Below are positions 34,470 through 45,625 of a stretch of 64,000 nucleotides of DNA, one piece after another. This DNA is from Cryptomeria japonica (taxonomy: Eukaryota > Streptophyta > Pinopsida > Cupressales > Cupressaceae), in assembly GCF_030272615.1 (NCBI RefSeq), contig NC_081410.1:508804942-508868941 (forward strand), written 5' to 3'. Each line of letters begins with the position of its first letter. Position 1 is the stretch's first letter. A program made the position numbers and the translations under genes. The notes under the pieces are model-generated. The model did not search any database. It saw only the letters and a list, made by a program, of their open reading frames with translations, and was not told where the DNA came from.

Positions 34470-35954
34470 TGTTGAAATCCAATAACACAAATGAGAACCA
34501 TAACACACAAATTTATATGTGGAAAACCTCAAAGAGGAAAATCCATGGTGGGATTTGTGACCCACAATATCAATCCACTGCCCATATGAAGAGATATTAC
34601 AAAATATGAGGGGCCTGCACTTTCAGGAAGGCTTACAGCCTAAAGAACACTGCTCAATCACAAAAGAAGCCTCACTAACTATGTATAAATCCATAGTACA
34701 ATCTAGAGAAGTGTTGAACTACTAAGATAGCATATTCTATGCCAGAATATAGTTTTGGTTTAAGCTTTGTCTGTTCCGGTCTGAAACCCTAGACCCTTTA
34801 CCAGAATAAACTTTACATAAATATCCTCACATACATAATCTCTCTGATATATTTGGGTAAAAGCACAAAACAGTGTCATGTTTCAGGCTAACTTATCAAC
34901 ACAAGTGAATTTAAGTAATTCTAAATAAAAATTAATTTTAGTCAAACATATGGTCTATATAGGTTCATTATAGCTAAGTTATATATGGGCCACAAATTTT
35001 CCAATTGGAAGTGTCTATGAAATGTATATTTTATACTACTTTTGGTCTAATTACAAAAAAAAAAAAAAAACTCAATGTTTCAACAACTCCTACTCTTATA
35101 AATAATATTTTTTTTGAAATGTAAAAATACCCTTTTATAGATCTATAAGTGAATTTTCCAAAATATATATATTTTAATATTTTAATTAGTTTTTCATGTT
35201 TTATATTTTATTTTTATTGAAAGTAGGTTATTAGCACTAAAATATAAGGTTGATTATCTTGTCAAGGAAAAATACTAAAATTTATTAAAAAAAATTGAAA
35301 AATATGATGTAGTAGAGAAAAGAATCTATGTCAAGATGATATAATTCTTTTCTGATTTGGATAAATAATTAAGAGAAAAGGTGGTGGGAATTGGAAAAAG
35401 TTATATTTCAGCACATGCAAATTTTCAAATTTATTGAAAAATATATATATATATATATTTGTAAAAAATAGTAAACAATATATCCATGCACTAAAGTTTC
35501 AAGTTATCAATATACAAAAAAAATTCAAGAAAAAAAGTAAATTTTACTAAATAAAGTGTGGTGGCTTGTGTAACTTCAATTTTAGCATTTTTTCAGCAAC
35601 TAAATTATAGTGTTTATTTTATAAAAAGCTATATTCAAATATGTTTTTAATTTTTTGTTAAAATGGCAAACTTAAAATAGACATAAGAATATAAATTTGA
35701 TTATTTTACATCATTTCAAAATTCAAAACATATATTTCACTTTCTATTGATATAATTTAAAAAGTTGAACTAGCATTGGCCATTTCCTTTATAAAAGTGT
35801 GACACAGCTTTGTACTTTTACCCATTTCGCATTATATCTCATTTAGATATCCATAATCTCCTATATCACATCTATATCAAAATGATATAATTCAATAGAC
35901 CTATGTACCCTATATAACTTGTCATCCCTTATGTCAGGTTACAAAGATAATTCC
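34470..35954 (-). repeat. truncated LTR of family D (with insertion)
   Basis: The minus-strand LTR end is at 34470. The other end is lost at the gypsy boundary near 35955. It aligns with 32121-33067 apart from a deletion just inside its end and the 969-bp insertion at 34855-35823. The primer site next to it (34456-34467) is degraded to TGGTAGTAGAGC. Confidence 0.8.
34855..35823. mobile_element. 969-bp non-autonomous element with terminal inverted repeats
   Basis: The ends are GGGTAAAAGCACAAAACAG and, on the other strand, GGGTAAAAGTACAAAGCTG, matching at 21 of the first 24 positions. It is flanked by ATTT on both sides (34851-34854, 35824-35827). The sister LTR has a single ATTT and continues at the same point, so this is a genuine insertion with a 4-bp duplication. 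The interior is very A/T-rich with no ORF. The superfamily is not assigned; the 4-bp duplication does not fit the common 2-, 3-, 8- or 9-bp classes. Confidence 0.85.
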
Positions 35955-37181
35955 TAAACCAAGGTAAAACTCTTGGTTGTAAGGTTAGATTGAATCAATG
36001 AACAAAAGACATAAAACAACCAAATAACAAAATATGAAAACAACCTTTATACCTTTCCAAGAGAGTTATCTTGTTCTTTCGATTCAGACTCTTGTTGAAG
36101 CCAAGAACGCACCTCTTCCTAGCTTGATATGATCGGTCCAATGGGAATGATGTGGTTGGCTCTCCAATATTGTGCAAAAATGATATAGGATGGATTGATG
36201 ATCAAAGGATGAAATGGCTTAGTATGGATGAGTACAAATTTTGGTATAGTAAGGGTATGAGGATGATTTCTTGGGCACAAAATAGTAGCATGGATTTACT
36301 AAACTTGTAGATGAGATATAAGGGGATGGAGTCCTCAATTTATAGGAGGAGAAGAGGAGAAATGGAGGGTTAGGATTTCTTGTGAGTCCACACAAGGCCC
36401 AAGAGGAGATGACAAGATAAGTGTGGAGAACAAGAGATATGCCTTAAAGCCATTTCTTGTCTCCACACTCCTCAAGGCTCATTGGGAAGACTTCCCAATG
36501 TACCTAGGGAAGAACAAGGAATAAAATATTCCTTGAGGGATGGGGATGAAGAATTAAAAATTCTTCAAAAAGGATGTTTATGGGGATTGGAGGAATAAGG
36601 AGGAATTAAAAATTCCTTGGAGGATGGGATGCCTAGAGGAATGTGAGATTTTGAAAATCTCACATTTACCTAGGAAAAGAGAATTTAAGGAAGGTGGTTG
36701 GATGGAAGGGAGAAGGAGTTGACTTTGTGGCTAATCATGATGATTAGCCACTAGCAACTCATTAGGAGAGGGGTTAGAAGAATGATTACGTGGGATTAGG
36801 GTAGACAAGATTTGTAGGAGGATTTGACTAGGAGAGAGAATAAGTGGGCAGAATTAAAAATTAGAAGAATAATGCTAAGTGAGTTTAGGGAGCTTCTAGA
36901 CGAATTCATTAGGTTAATGATGGATTAGGAAAAAGGTGATTGGTAGGAATCACCTAGATTAATTAATTAATTAAAAGGAGGAATTTGAAAAAACTTAATA
37001 TTAGGGATTTTTAGAAGAATAAAGGTGGATTAATTTATTAAATAAATCAATTAACAGACTATAGTGACAACATTAATTATATTTAATTTATATTGAGGAG
37101 GAATAGGAATTGGCACAATTAATAAATTAATTATGCAAAGAACTTAAAATAATTAAAATAATTATTTTTTAAGTGTCTACA
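35955..37181 (-). repeat. 3' LTR of the gypsy element
   Basis: The minus strand starts TGTAGACACTT at 37181 after a polypurine tract. The first 400 bp (+ strand, 35955-36350) align with 59676-60081 with few differences. A TATA box is on the minus strand at 36338-36344. Confidence 0.85.
36338..36344 (-). promoter_or_regulatory. TATA box in the gypsy LTR
   Basis: Minus strand CTATAAATTGAGGACTCC. In the 5' LTR the same site is cut by the C2 insertion at 60081/60082. Confidence 0.6.
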
Positions 37182-37197
37182 TTTTTCCCCTCTTTTA
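37182..37197 (-). promoter_or_regulatory. polypurine tract of the gypsy element
   Basis: Minus strand AAAAGAGGGGAAAAA directly precedes TGTAGACAC, the LTR start. Confidence 0.8.
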
Positions 37198-38125
37198 TGC
37201 AAGGACAAATTTGGCAATGGGTAAAAGATAGAAGAAAAAAGATATAGATGCCCCAGCGTAAAGCATGGGTGGTGTATGCCCCCCCTTGAGAAATTTTTAG
37301 AAACTTTTTTTTGTAAACAATTGACAAAAAAATCTTGAAATGAAGAAGAAAGAATTAGTGTGGAGGAGATAATTGAAAAAGAAAGAGGGAGGAAATGAAG
37401 AAAAACTAGAAGAGGAAATAGAAGGACAGAGACCACGAAGGGAATGGGCCCTCAAAGGGGGTCCATATAAGCCTCAAAGGGCCCAATTAGGAGTCATTGT
37501 TACACACAAGCCTTGGAGCCAACCACAACCTAGAAGGAGAGAAGGAGAGATAGATCGCATTCCCACATGTGAGCATCACGTCAAGAGGATCCGACGGTAT
37601 GAGAGACCCATAGGCTATGGAGCACCGGTTGGTAGGACTATCCTCCTTTATGGATTTTTAGGTTTAGGGTAGAATTAGGGCTTAGTTTAGGACCAAATTT
37701 AGGCGAGGTAGATGCGCTGATAGTCATTTCAGTGCACGCGCCTATAGGGTAGCACAAGCACTAGTGAGTAGTGTGAGTTCTCGTGAGTAAAAGGTAGAAA
37801 GAAAGGGGGGTTCGGGGGTTCACTGGTGTTTAGCGCATGCACTCATGCAACCATGCAAGCCCTCAAGGTATTACACTATTGCTCGTGCTACTACATGGGT
37901 GCTCGCATTGGAGGATTTTCTAGGTTAGGGGTAGGATAGGTTAGGGGTGTTTTTTAGCGTGTGCACCTGGAGAATGGCGCAAGCACCATGATTTTGGTGA
38001 GAGTGCGGAGTGAGTCAGTGCGTGCATTGGGGAAAGAAGAAAATAGAAATAGCTTTAGAATTTTGAGATAGGCTGAAGGTATGGGTGCACTCGAGGGTAG
38101 AAAAGGACTCAAGGATGTGGAATGA

Positions 38126-39524
38126 TGAATTGGATTTTTTGATACAGGCTGAGGTGAGGGAGCATTGGCTCACTACCATGAGTTTATATTGATGGTTGCG
38201 GTTAGATGAGTTGGAGATCTTAGCTACTCTAGGGTTACATTTTGTGGCCAAGTGATTGAGGATTCAAGCTGATACTACGATGCTGATGGCTTTAGTTAAG
38301 AGGTGGGACAATAGGTATAACACCTTTTGTCTACCTACTGATGAGGTGAAAACGACTCTTCTGGATGTATGGAGGATCTTGAAGATCCTCGTTTGTGGTG
38401 TCATCCGAGAGTATCATTTGGATGCAGTAGACTTTTACCTTCGGGAGGTTTGCCAGTATGAGACCCTGTCGATGCTAGATAGGAGTAGGATGCCTTTGGG
38501 TAGGGCGATGGGTATTCGGCATATTCCTCATGTGGTACTAGTGATTTGTAGATTTTTGAGAGGACAGATTATAGCCGATCTCGGAGCACATGTATTCCCT
38601 ATTGGATGGAGCTGATGTCTTTATTTCATGGTACATGATGGCATGTAGTATGCCTGGGGAGCTGCGATGTTGGCTCAGTTATATCACGATATGCATCTGG
38701 TGGTGTACAGGGAGTATGCTAGCTTGTCTAAAGGACTGACACTTCTCCATATCTGGGCTTGGGAGCATATACTCACCATGTAGAGTAGCAAGACAACTCA
38801 AGTAGGTTCAGGACATAGTGGGAGACATACCATTATATCCTTGGATTACATGAGAGGTGAGATGTTGGGGCCCAACAACAAGTCTATTGGAGGGGAGGAC
38901 CAGTTTTCAGACAGTGTCACATTTGGTTTGGGATGAGGGGTTGGGGGTAGGAGAGGATCTGGGGATGATAGGGAGATACACGAGCTCGTGGGAGGGGTAC
39001 TTTCCAGTACGTCTTACCATTCATGGGGTTTTGGAGAAGGATGAGCTACAACCGATAGTAGATTAGATAGTCAACGAGGAGGATGACGGACGAGGTGAGA
39101 GAGTCGTGGTTGGAGCAGGGTGTGGTGCTGGCGGAAAACAAAGGAGGGTTAGGGTGGTATGGAGGAGGGATCCTGAGGTGGGAGAGGAGGAAGAAGGAGT
39201 AGTACCAGCAATAGAGGCCACAAAGGGAGGGCTTGGTGGGGGAGAAGATGTTGTACCCATGGATATTCCTGAGGCATAGGTGGAGGGTAGGGTAGGAGTA
39301 TCATAGGTTGATCTTGACAAGGTGCAACATGAGAGAGACACCACCCAGGTGAGTCTCCACTCCATCAAGGATGATATACAAATAGAGAGAGATGGGAGGG
39401 AGACCCTAGAGGTAGAGATGGAGTGGTTGCAATGGGAGATAACAAATTTGATAGAGAGCCTCCAAACAGTAAGGACAAAGGTAGATACTCTGAGGGAGGA
39501 GAGGGAAGAGTCTGATGGATGATA
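38126..39524 (+). pseudogene. plant mobile domain protein, antisense in the gypsy element, broken
   Basis: The plus-strand frame shows WLRLDELEILATLGLHFVAK, then DTTMLMALVKRWDNRYNTF, CLPTDEVKTTLLDVWRIL and further mobile-domain-like sequence to 38613. RWD..TF.L...E...TL.DV..IL is the signature I know for the plant mobile domain (Pfam PF10536; MAIN/MAIL-type and many TE-borne copies). TGA codons occur in frame near 38193 and at 38253, and more stops follow 38613. A charged coiled-coil tail (TLEVEMEWLQWEITNLIESL) runs to 39522. It lies opposite to gag-pol, between integrase and 3' LTR. It is likely a captured host-type gene now decayed. Confidence 0.78.
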
Positions 39525-41879
39525 GATGAGGCATGAATATGGATGGTTATTGAGGCCTTACAAGGTGCTCTTTGTTGGTTGGATGATGACCTAGAGGAGC
39601 TACAGAGCCGAGCACAGAGGGCAGAGGCAGATGTGATATGACTATAGAGGGAGAGGCATGCAGCTTGTCAGATGTTGGTTCCTGTAGGGCTTGAGAAGAT
39701 GTACTCTGATATGATGTAGTAGAGGGATAGGACAGAGAGGGAAGTCTGGGAGGAAGGCTACTACAGGGGACTATACCATGGAGCAGTACCTGCTATGCAG
39801 CGAGCAACCTCGTACATTAAGAGTGTGTGATCCAATAGGACACAGAGTCAATGATCCACACAGAGTCAACAGACTGGTGGATCGGTGGGTTTTAGGCCAC
39901 CTAAAGGAGGGGGAGTAGGAGGATCAGGTGGAGGAAGTATAGAGGAGGGGGCTAGAGAGACAGGATGGGAGAGCTAGCTCCATTTTGGCTTTTTGTATCA
40001 TATTTTGACCCTTTGGGGTGATCATTGTATTATCAGAGACATATTCATCTTTTTGAGCTTATATGTATATATATGATTTGCGACGGTGGATGATGTGTGT
40101 ATTTTATTATGATGGACTTTATTTATTGTTGTGATGTGATTCAATTATGATTATTATGGATATGTTGTGCTGACCTATTTGTGGTGTAGTGTGGATTCTT
40201 ATATATGTATGCTTTAGATATACTACTGACATGTTTATGGATGCAGGATGACTGATCATGTTTTTGATGTGTATATATGTTGGATATGCAGATGTATGAT
40301 GGATATGTAATGTAATATTAGCTATAGATATAAATGATTTATGATGAATGATTAATTAGCATAGTTGCAATCTATATGAGGAATGAATGTAATGTCACTT
40401 ATACAACTATTGCGATGTAAATCATCAATGCTATGCAAAGAATGATGGAATGTATGTGTAATATAATCTAAATGAAGGAATTAATGTCATCTACTTATGA
40501 TTGGATAATGTAACTTAAATGACGTATGCAACAAAATCTAAATGCAATCTATGTGGTAAAATATTTCTGAAAAATGAGAATCTAAATGAGTAATGTAATG
40601 AAATGAATAAGTAATGAAACCTAGATGGATAGACAATGAAATCTATATGAATACTGTCACCTAAGTGGATATAATGAATGAATAATGCAAAGAGGGAATA
40701 TGTCAGTAGTAATACAATGATGTTAGATAGAAAATAGAAGAATATGGAATAGTAAGGGGAGGGGGGGGGAATTGAGAACTCCGTGGGGTTATTAGATCAG
40801 GACTTGATGGAATGATGATGAGAGTTGTGAACAAAAATGTGGAGACCCAATCTAGTTCGATATTGCCCCAGGTAACCTGCACCACACATTATAAGAATCA
40901 GGATGCCATGAGAAACCCAAGGCATGAACTAACTCATAGTCAAATGTGAATTCCTTACACACAGCTATGCAAGTGTTGAGGAACACTAATACAAAGTTGT
41001 GGGTACGTGCAAGAAAATAGTCAAACACACTGATACCTCTTGTACACGAGAAGGTGAGTGTTAATAAACACTAGTACCAAGTTGCCAGTTCATACAAGAG
41101 GGATCCAAAACATGCCATTCTATGAAAATATTCCCCAATATGCATTCTATTATAAACATACCTAGATATGGAAAATCCAAGCTGTCATAGGGAAAAAGAT
41201 GGAAGTCTAAATGAAAAATCCAAGAAATCAAACAAGTCACTCATTCATGACCTACTAACATATCTTGCCAAAGTAGGATTAGGATGGAGGATTAAATTTC
41301 CAAGTGAGGTAAGCATTCATCCCTAGGACAAAGGATAGAATGGGTGGATTTTTTGGATTAGGCAAGTGATTAGATGACCTTGAATATTAACTTGTGGACT
41401 TAGGAATGTTCTCAAGACTTCATGAAGCTCACACAAAGGAACACAAGCTTAGTTTGATTGGACACTTTTTATTCATGATCTCGGCTCAGACTCATCACAT
41501 GATTTATTCCAAGGTGGGAGAGGGGGGGATGTCCTGATGGGCTAATTGGATAATGAGCATGATGGAGTATGAACCTGATAGACAATGGATCTAGATTATT
41601 TACCTTGGTGCCTGCATGGAGGTTTTCACCAAGGTACTTGCCCATAGTGCCACAAAGTGGTTTTCGCTAATGGGTGGATTGTGCTTTTTTTTTTTTTGGT
41701 GTCACAAGGTGCCTGTTTACCAAGTTTTCACCAGAGTGACAGTCTTTTTTTGAGAACTTTTTCTCATTTTTATGTATTTTTCATGATTTTTGATTTTTTT
41801 TTTATTTTGAATTTTTTGACAATTTGATGACTTTTTGAGGACTAGGCGTAGAATCTTTTTAGGTGCATGATATTCATTG
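39525..41879. other. gypsy 3' non-coding region
   Basis: Between the mobile-domain tail and the integrase end. 40080-40690 is low-complexity sequence rich in ATGAATG and AATGTAA words. 40764-40772 is a G-run, and 41681-41830 has T-runs and repeated TTTTCACCA words. No ORF is supported. Confidence 0.6.
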
Positions 41880-43000
41880 GATCATCTAGAGGATCTCCTT
41901 CAGGAGTGCCAACTGATAGGCCCCTAATCCATATTTTGTTGTGATTACATATGGTCCAAGCCAATTAGGTTTGAATTTGCCTTTCTTTTCTCTTTGTTGA
42001 AGGTTTTTTTGATTTTCCATGAGGACAAGATCACTAATTTCAAATTCTCAGGTTCTCACCTTCTTGTGGTAACTCATGCATAGGCAATTTTGATATACCT
42101 AGAGATGGTTCAAGGCCTTAAGGTGCCTTCCATTCAACAATTCTAGCTCTTGTAGTCTGACAATTCTGTATTTTTCATCTGGTAGGACATTTTGTAGCGA
42201 CACGCTTGGAGAGGGGATCTCGATCTCAAGTGGGAGGACGTCTTCAAATACAAAGACAAGGGAATAGGGGGTGGTGCCTGTGGGTGTGTGGATGGAAGTG
42301 AGGTGGGCCCACAAAGTGAGTTGGAGTTGGAGGTGCCAATCACGACCAGCTTCATTGACTGTCTTTTTGAGGATTTTGATTAGGGTTTTGTTAGAAGCCT
42401 TAGCTTGACCATTACCTTGTGGGTAATATGCGGTGGAGAAGCAATGTTGGATGTCGAATTTCTGGTACAGTTCTTTAACATCCTGGTTTTTGAATTTTCT
42501 GCCATTATCTGTAATGATAACTTTTGGGATCCTATATCAAAAAATCAAGTAGTTCGGGATGAATTTGTATATCTACTTACCAATGGTGAAAGTAAGAGGG
42601 ATAGGCTCTACCCACTTGGTGAAATAATCAATAGCGGTGATAGTGAATTTATGCTCGTTGGAGGATATAGGGTGGATTTTCCCAATGAGATCGAGCCCCC
42701 ACTATGAGAAGGCCTAGGGTGTAATGAACGGCTGCAATTCTTGTGATGGCACATGGATCTTGTCGCCATGTTGCTAGCAAGGGATGCATTTCTTCACATA
42801 GTTATATGCATCTACTTCCATTTGAGGTGAGTAATATCCTGTTCTCAAAAGATTTTTAGCCAAGCTGAGCCCACTTAAGTGTGCCCCATAGATGCCTTTG
42901 TGCACTTCACATAGTGCCCATTCAACCTCTTGTTTATCTAAACACCTTATGAGGGAACCATCAAGATGCCTTTTGAATAAGGTGTCTCCAAGGATAGTGT
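41880..43000 (-). pseudogene. gypsy integrase
   Basis: The minus strand shows a zinc-binding region near 42960-42780 (CEVHKGIYGAHLSGLSLAKN, ending VDAYNYVKKC), the core (WGLDLIGKI..., AIDYFTKWVEPIPL, VIITDNGRKFKNQ), YYPQGNGQAKASNKTL near 42400, and a GPY/F-type end (KFKPNWLGPYVI near 41950). The catalytic Glu normally found in GQAEASN is Lys here (AAG, + positions 42399-42401). Several stops interrupt the frame. The enzyme would insert element cDNA; this copy is inactive. Confidence 0.85.
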
Positions 43001-43367
43001 AACAGGCACATCGGTGGATGAAGGTTTGTTGTTGGGTTTTGGTAAGGTGTGGGGCAATGGTGTTGTCTTATAGGAAAGTGAAGGTCTCTTGGTACCAGGG
43101 GGATTCGGGACCAATGAGTACACACACCATTTTGGACTCTGGTAGATTATATGTTAGTATGAATAATTCCTTGACCAAGAACTCACAATTTTGACTATGT
43201 CCTGGCATCTGAAGGAGGTAGCGAATGGTGGCCCTTGCATCTGCAACTCTATCATTTGTTCATGGGACTTGATCAGACTTGATTGTTGTGAAGTCCTTCT
43301 TAAGATCTTCAACCATGCTACGATAGGGGACAAATTTGTCATCTTTTATTTGGTATTCATCATTGAC

Positions 43368-43616
43368 TTATTTTATATCAAGTTGGGAATCAACATAGAC
43401 TTGTAATTCCCTTATCTTCCACTGGATAGCTAAGCATAGTCCTGTAATGAGTGCCTCATATTCTGCAATGTTCTTAGTACATGAAAAATCTATCTTGTAT
43501 GACTTTGGGATGCAATCTCCTTGAGGTGTAATTAATAGTATTCCTACCCTCGATCCATTTTGGGTGCAAGAGCCATCAAAGTACAATAGCCATGTGGAGG
43601 ATGTCGTGACAAACAT
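43368..43616 (-). pseudogene. gypsy RNase H, part downstream of copia A2
   Basis: WLLYFDGSCTQNGSRVGILL and IAEYEALITGLCLAI are the typical RNase H motifs (DGS, with E in AEYEAL). The upstream part of this domain and the RT lie beyond the A2 insertion at 51332. Removing A2 with one ATAGG copy brings the two parts next to each other. Confidence 0.85.
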
Positions 43617-43654
43617 TATGAATTCATCTAGTAGTTTTGTAAGGATAGGATGTG

Positions 43655-43659
43655 ATAGG
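43655..43659. other. target-site duplication of A2, left copy
   Basis: ATAGG, repeated at 51327-51331. Confidence 0.9.
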
Positions 43660-45143
43660 TTTGATACTTAATAAGAGTATAGATCCAAAAGCCAAAAATA
43701 TGAGAGAGGGGGGGGTTAATCATACAAACTTATTCCTCCATAAAAACATCAAATTCAACCTCGGTAACATATATCAGACATATAATAAAAAACTGTCAAA
43801 CATGCAAACTCAAAAGCATATGAACAATATAAACCTCATAACACTAGATTTAACGTGGAAACCCAAATAGGGAAAAACCAATGTGGGATTTTGGACCCAC
43901 TAAGAAATATACTCTTCTAGAGTATGCCCGGTTAAAAGCCAATCTTGTTAAAGATTACAAAACACATTGCTAGATGTGACCCGGTTAAGGGATTTCCCTC
44001 AGATCTGTTAGGATCTTCACTTTGTTAGAAGTGACCTTGTCAAAGGATTTCAAACACTCAATCAGAATGTCACCTTGTTAGAGGATTTACATATAATACT
44101 GTTAAGTCCACTCGGTTAAGAGATTTCCTATCACTTTCACAAAATAACAATAATACAATCTGTCTGCAACTTCACATCTAAAATGCTAAAGAAGATTCTT
44201 ATTTGTTTAATACAATCTAGACATAGAACTAGTCTTGTCTATCTGCTGGGCATCAATACTCTATTATTCTAACAGGTCTTCAAGCTTCTATGCTCGGTAA
44301 TCACTATGTAGCATCCCTATGCATACACTTGCCCGCATACATTGTTTATCAACAGTTCCCTATTTATAAACAATTTTCTAAACACTTAATCTCCTTGATC
44401 ACATTTCCCATGATCAATCATAGCCATCAGATCTTCAATCTTGTCTAGGTTCATTGTATCTTTTGATCAGAAAATGTTTTACCCTGCCTCGGAATTTGCA
44501 CATTCACCTTGGAACTTGTGTTAGGGTAATGCGGTTCAATCTGAGTTGTAGATCTTCTTGCTGACTTTCCATTGTCTTAGATTTGTTAACAAACTTCTTC
44601 CACGACTTGCCATTCATTGATCCACTCTAGCTCATCAGCTTCTTTTATTAAATATCACATGTAAACATTTAATGCATTCTATTATAGCTCGGATACAACT
44701 CGGTGAATACAAAACTTTACTCGGTAGACATTCTGTCTTCATTAACCGAATGCGATAACCTTAGGGTTTACTGACTAGGTTACTTAGGGTTTACCGACTA
44801 GGTTCTTTGTGTGATATCATAGTGTAGTATTAACCTTTACATTTTACAACATATGTATGATGTTAAAACAATGTAAAACATCAAGATCTCATCATTGTCT
44901 GACTTGGTAGAGTTGCCCATTGAATAACTTATCCCCTTATTCATCATATTCTTTCCTGTGTCTTTACTGACTTCTTTATAATCTTCATATCACATTTCTT
45001 AAGATATGGCAACATCATACTGAATTAGAAAATCAATTTCTTGACATCAATGACAAAATAATAATATCAAGATAGTAAAACATCTTTAATCAGTTATGTC
45101 CATAATCATCAACAACCTTCTCAATATCCTTGTAATATTGCCA
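43660..45143 (-). repeat. 3' LTR of A2
   Basis: The minus strand starts TGGCAATATTAC at 45143 and ends at AAGTATCAAA. A TATA box (TATAAATAG) is at 44360-44368. By eye it is about 95 percent identical to the 5' LTR over the stretch checked. Confidence 0.92.
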
Positions 45144-45145
45144 AC

Positions 45146-45158
45146 AATCTCCCCCTTT
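45146..45158 (-). promoter_or_regulatory. polypurine tract of A2
   Basis: Minus strand CAAAGGGGGAGATT directly precedes the LTR; the inner tract TGTCAAAGGGGGAGAAG is at 45363-45373. Confidence 0.85.
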
Positions 45159-45625
45159 GGCATTGATGGTAAAATAATTTGATTTGACCTTTAAAAGATT
45201 TAGATTGTTGTGATTCTGAAATACTGAAATGCTCTCCCCCATACATTAGACTCTCTTCTATTTTCAGTCTTTATTTCAATCTGTAGTCTTCTCTCAGTCT
45301 TCTCAAGTCTTCTCCTCCTTTAGTCTTCTCCCCCTGGGTAGGTCTTCTCCCCCTGGTAGTCTTCTCCCCCTTTGACAATAATGCCAAAAAGAAAAGAACT
45401 AAAACATAATTTGTTTCTGTAAGAAGTTATTTCCTACTGTTGTGTATCAACTAAGTCTCAGTCAGAGTATTTGTTTACAATTCCTGTTCCCTATATCATT
45501 TCCTGTATTATCCCAATATTATTCCAGTACACTTTCAGAAAAACATTCTAAAGTGTATCACTCTAGCATCAACTCCTACAAGATATTCAATAGAGTCATC
45601 GAAGTGATGCTTTCACCGATCTCGG

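Larger units (their letters stand above)
31390..35954 (-). mobile_element. family D LTR element, tandem and internally deleted
   Basis: Minus order: an LTR fragment (35954-34470, interrupted by a 969-bp insertion), primer site, a 1.4-kb internal region (34469-33068), a complete LTR (33067-32121), a primer site again, and part of a second internal region (32120 to about 31390). Both internal regions begin right after the primer site with the same part of the coiled-coil ORF, so the two units share an internal deletion. The right side is cut by the gypsy LTR at 35955. LTRs resemble family C. Confidence 0.8.

Noticed and set aside
37373-37672. 99-codon frame upstream of the mobile domain ORF
   Set aside because: Basic, low-complexity sequence at the start of the gypsy 3' region, no similarity recognised and not in frame with the mobile domain; could be a leader but unsupported.
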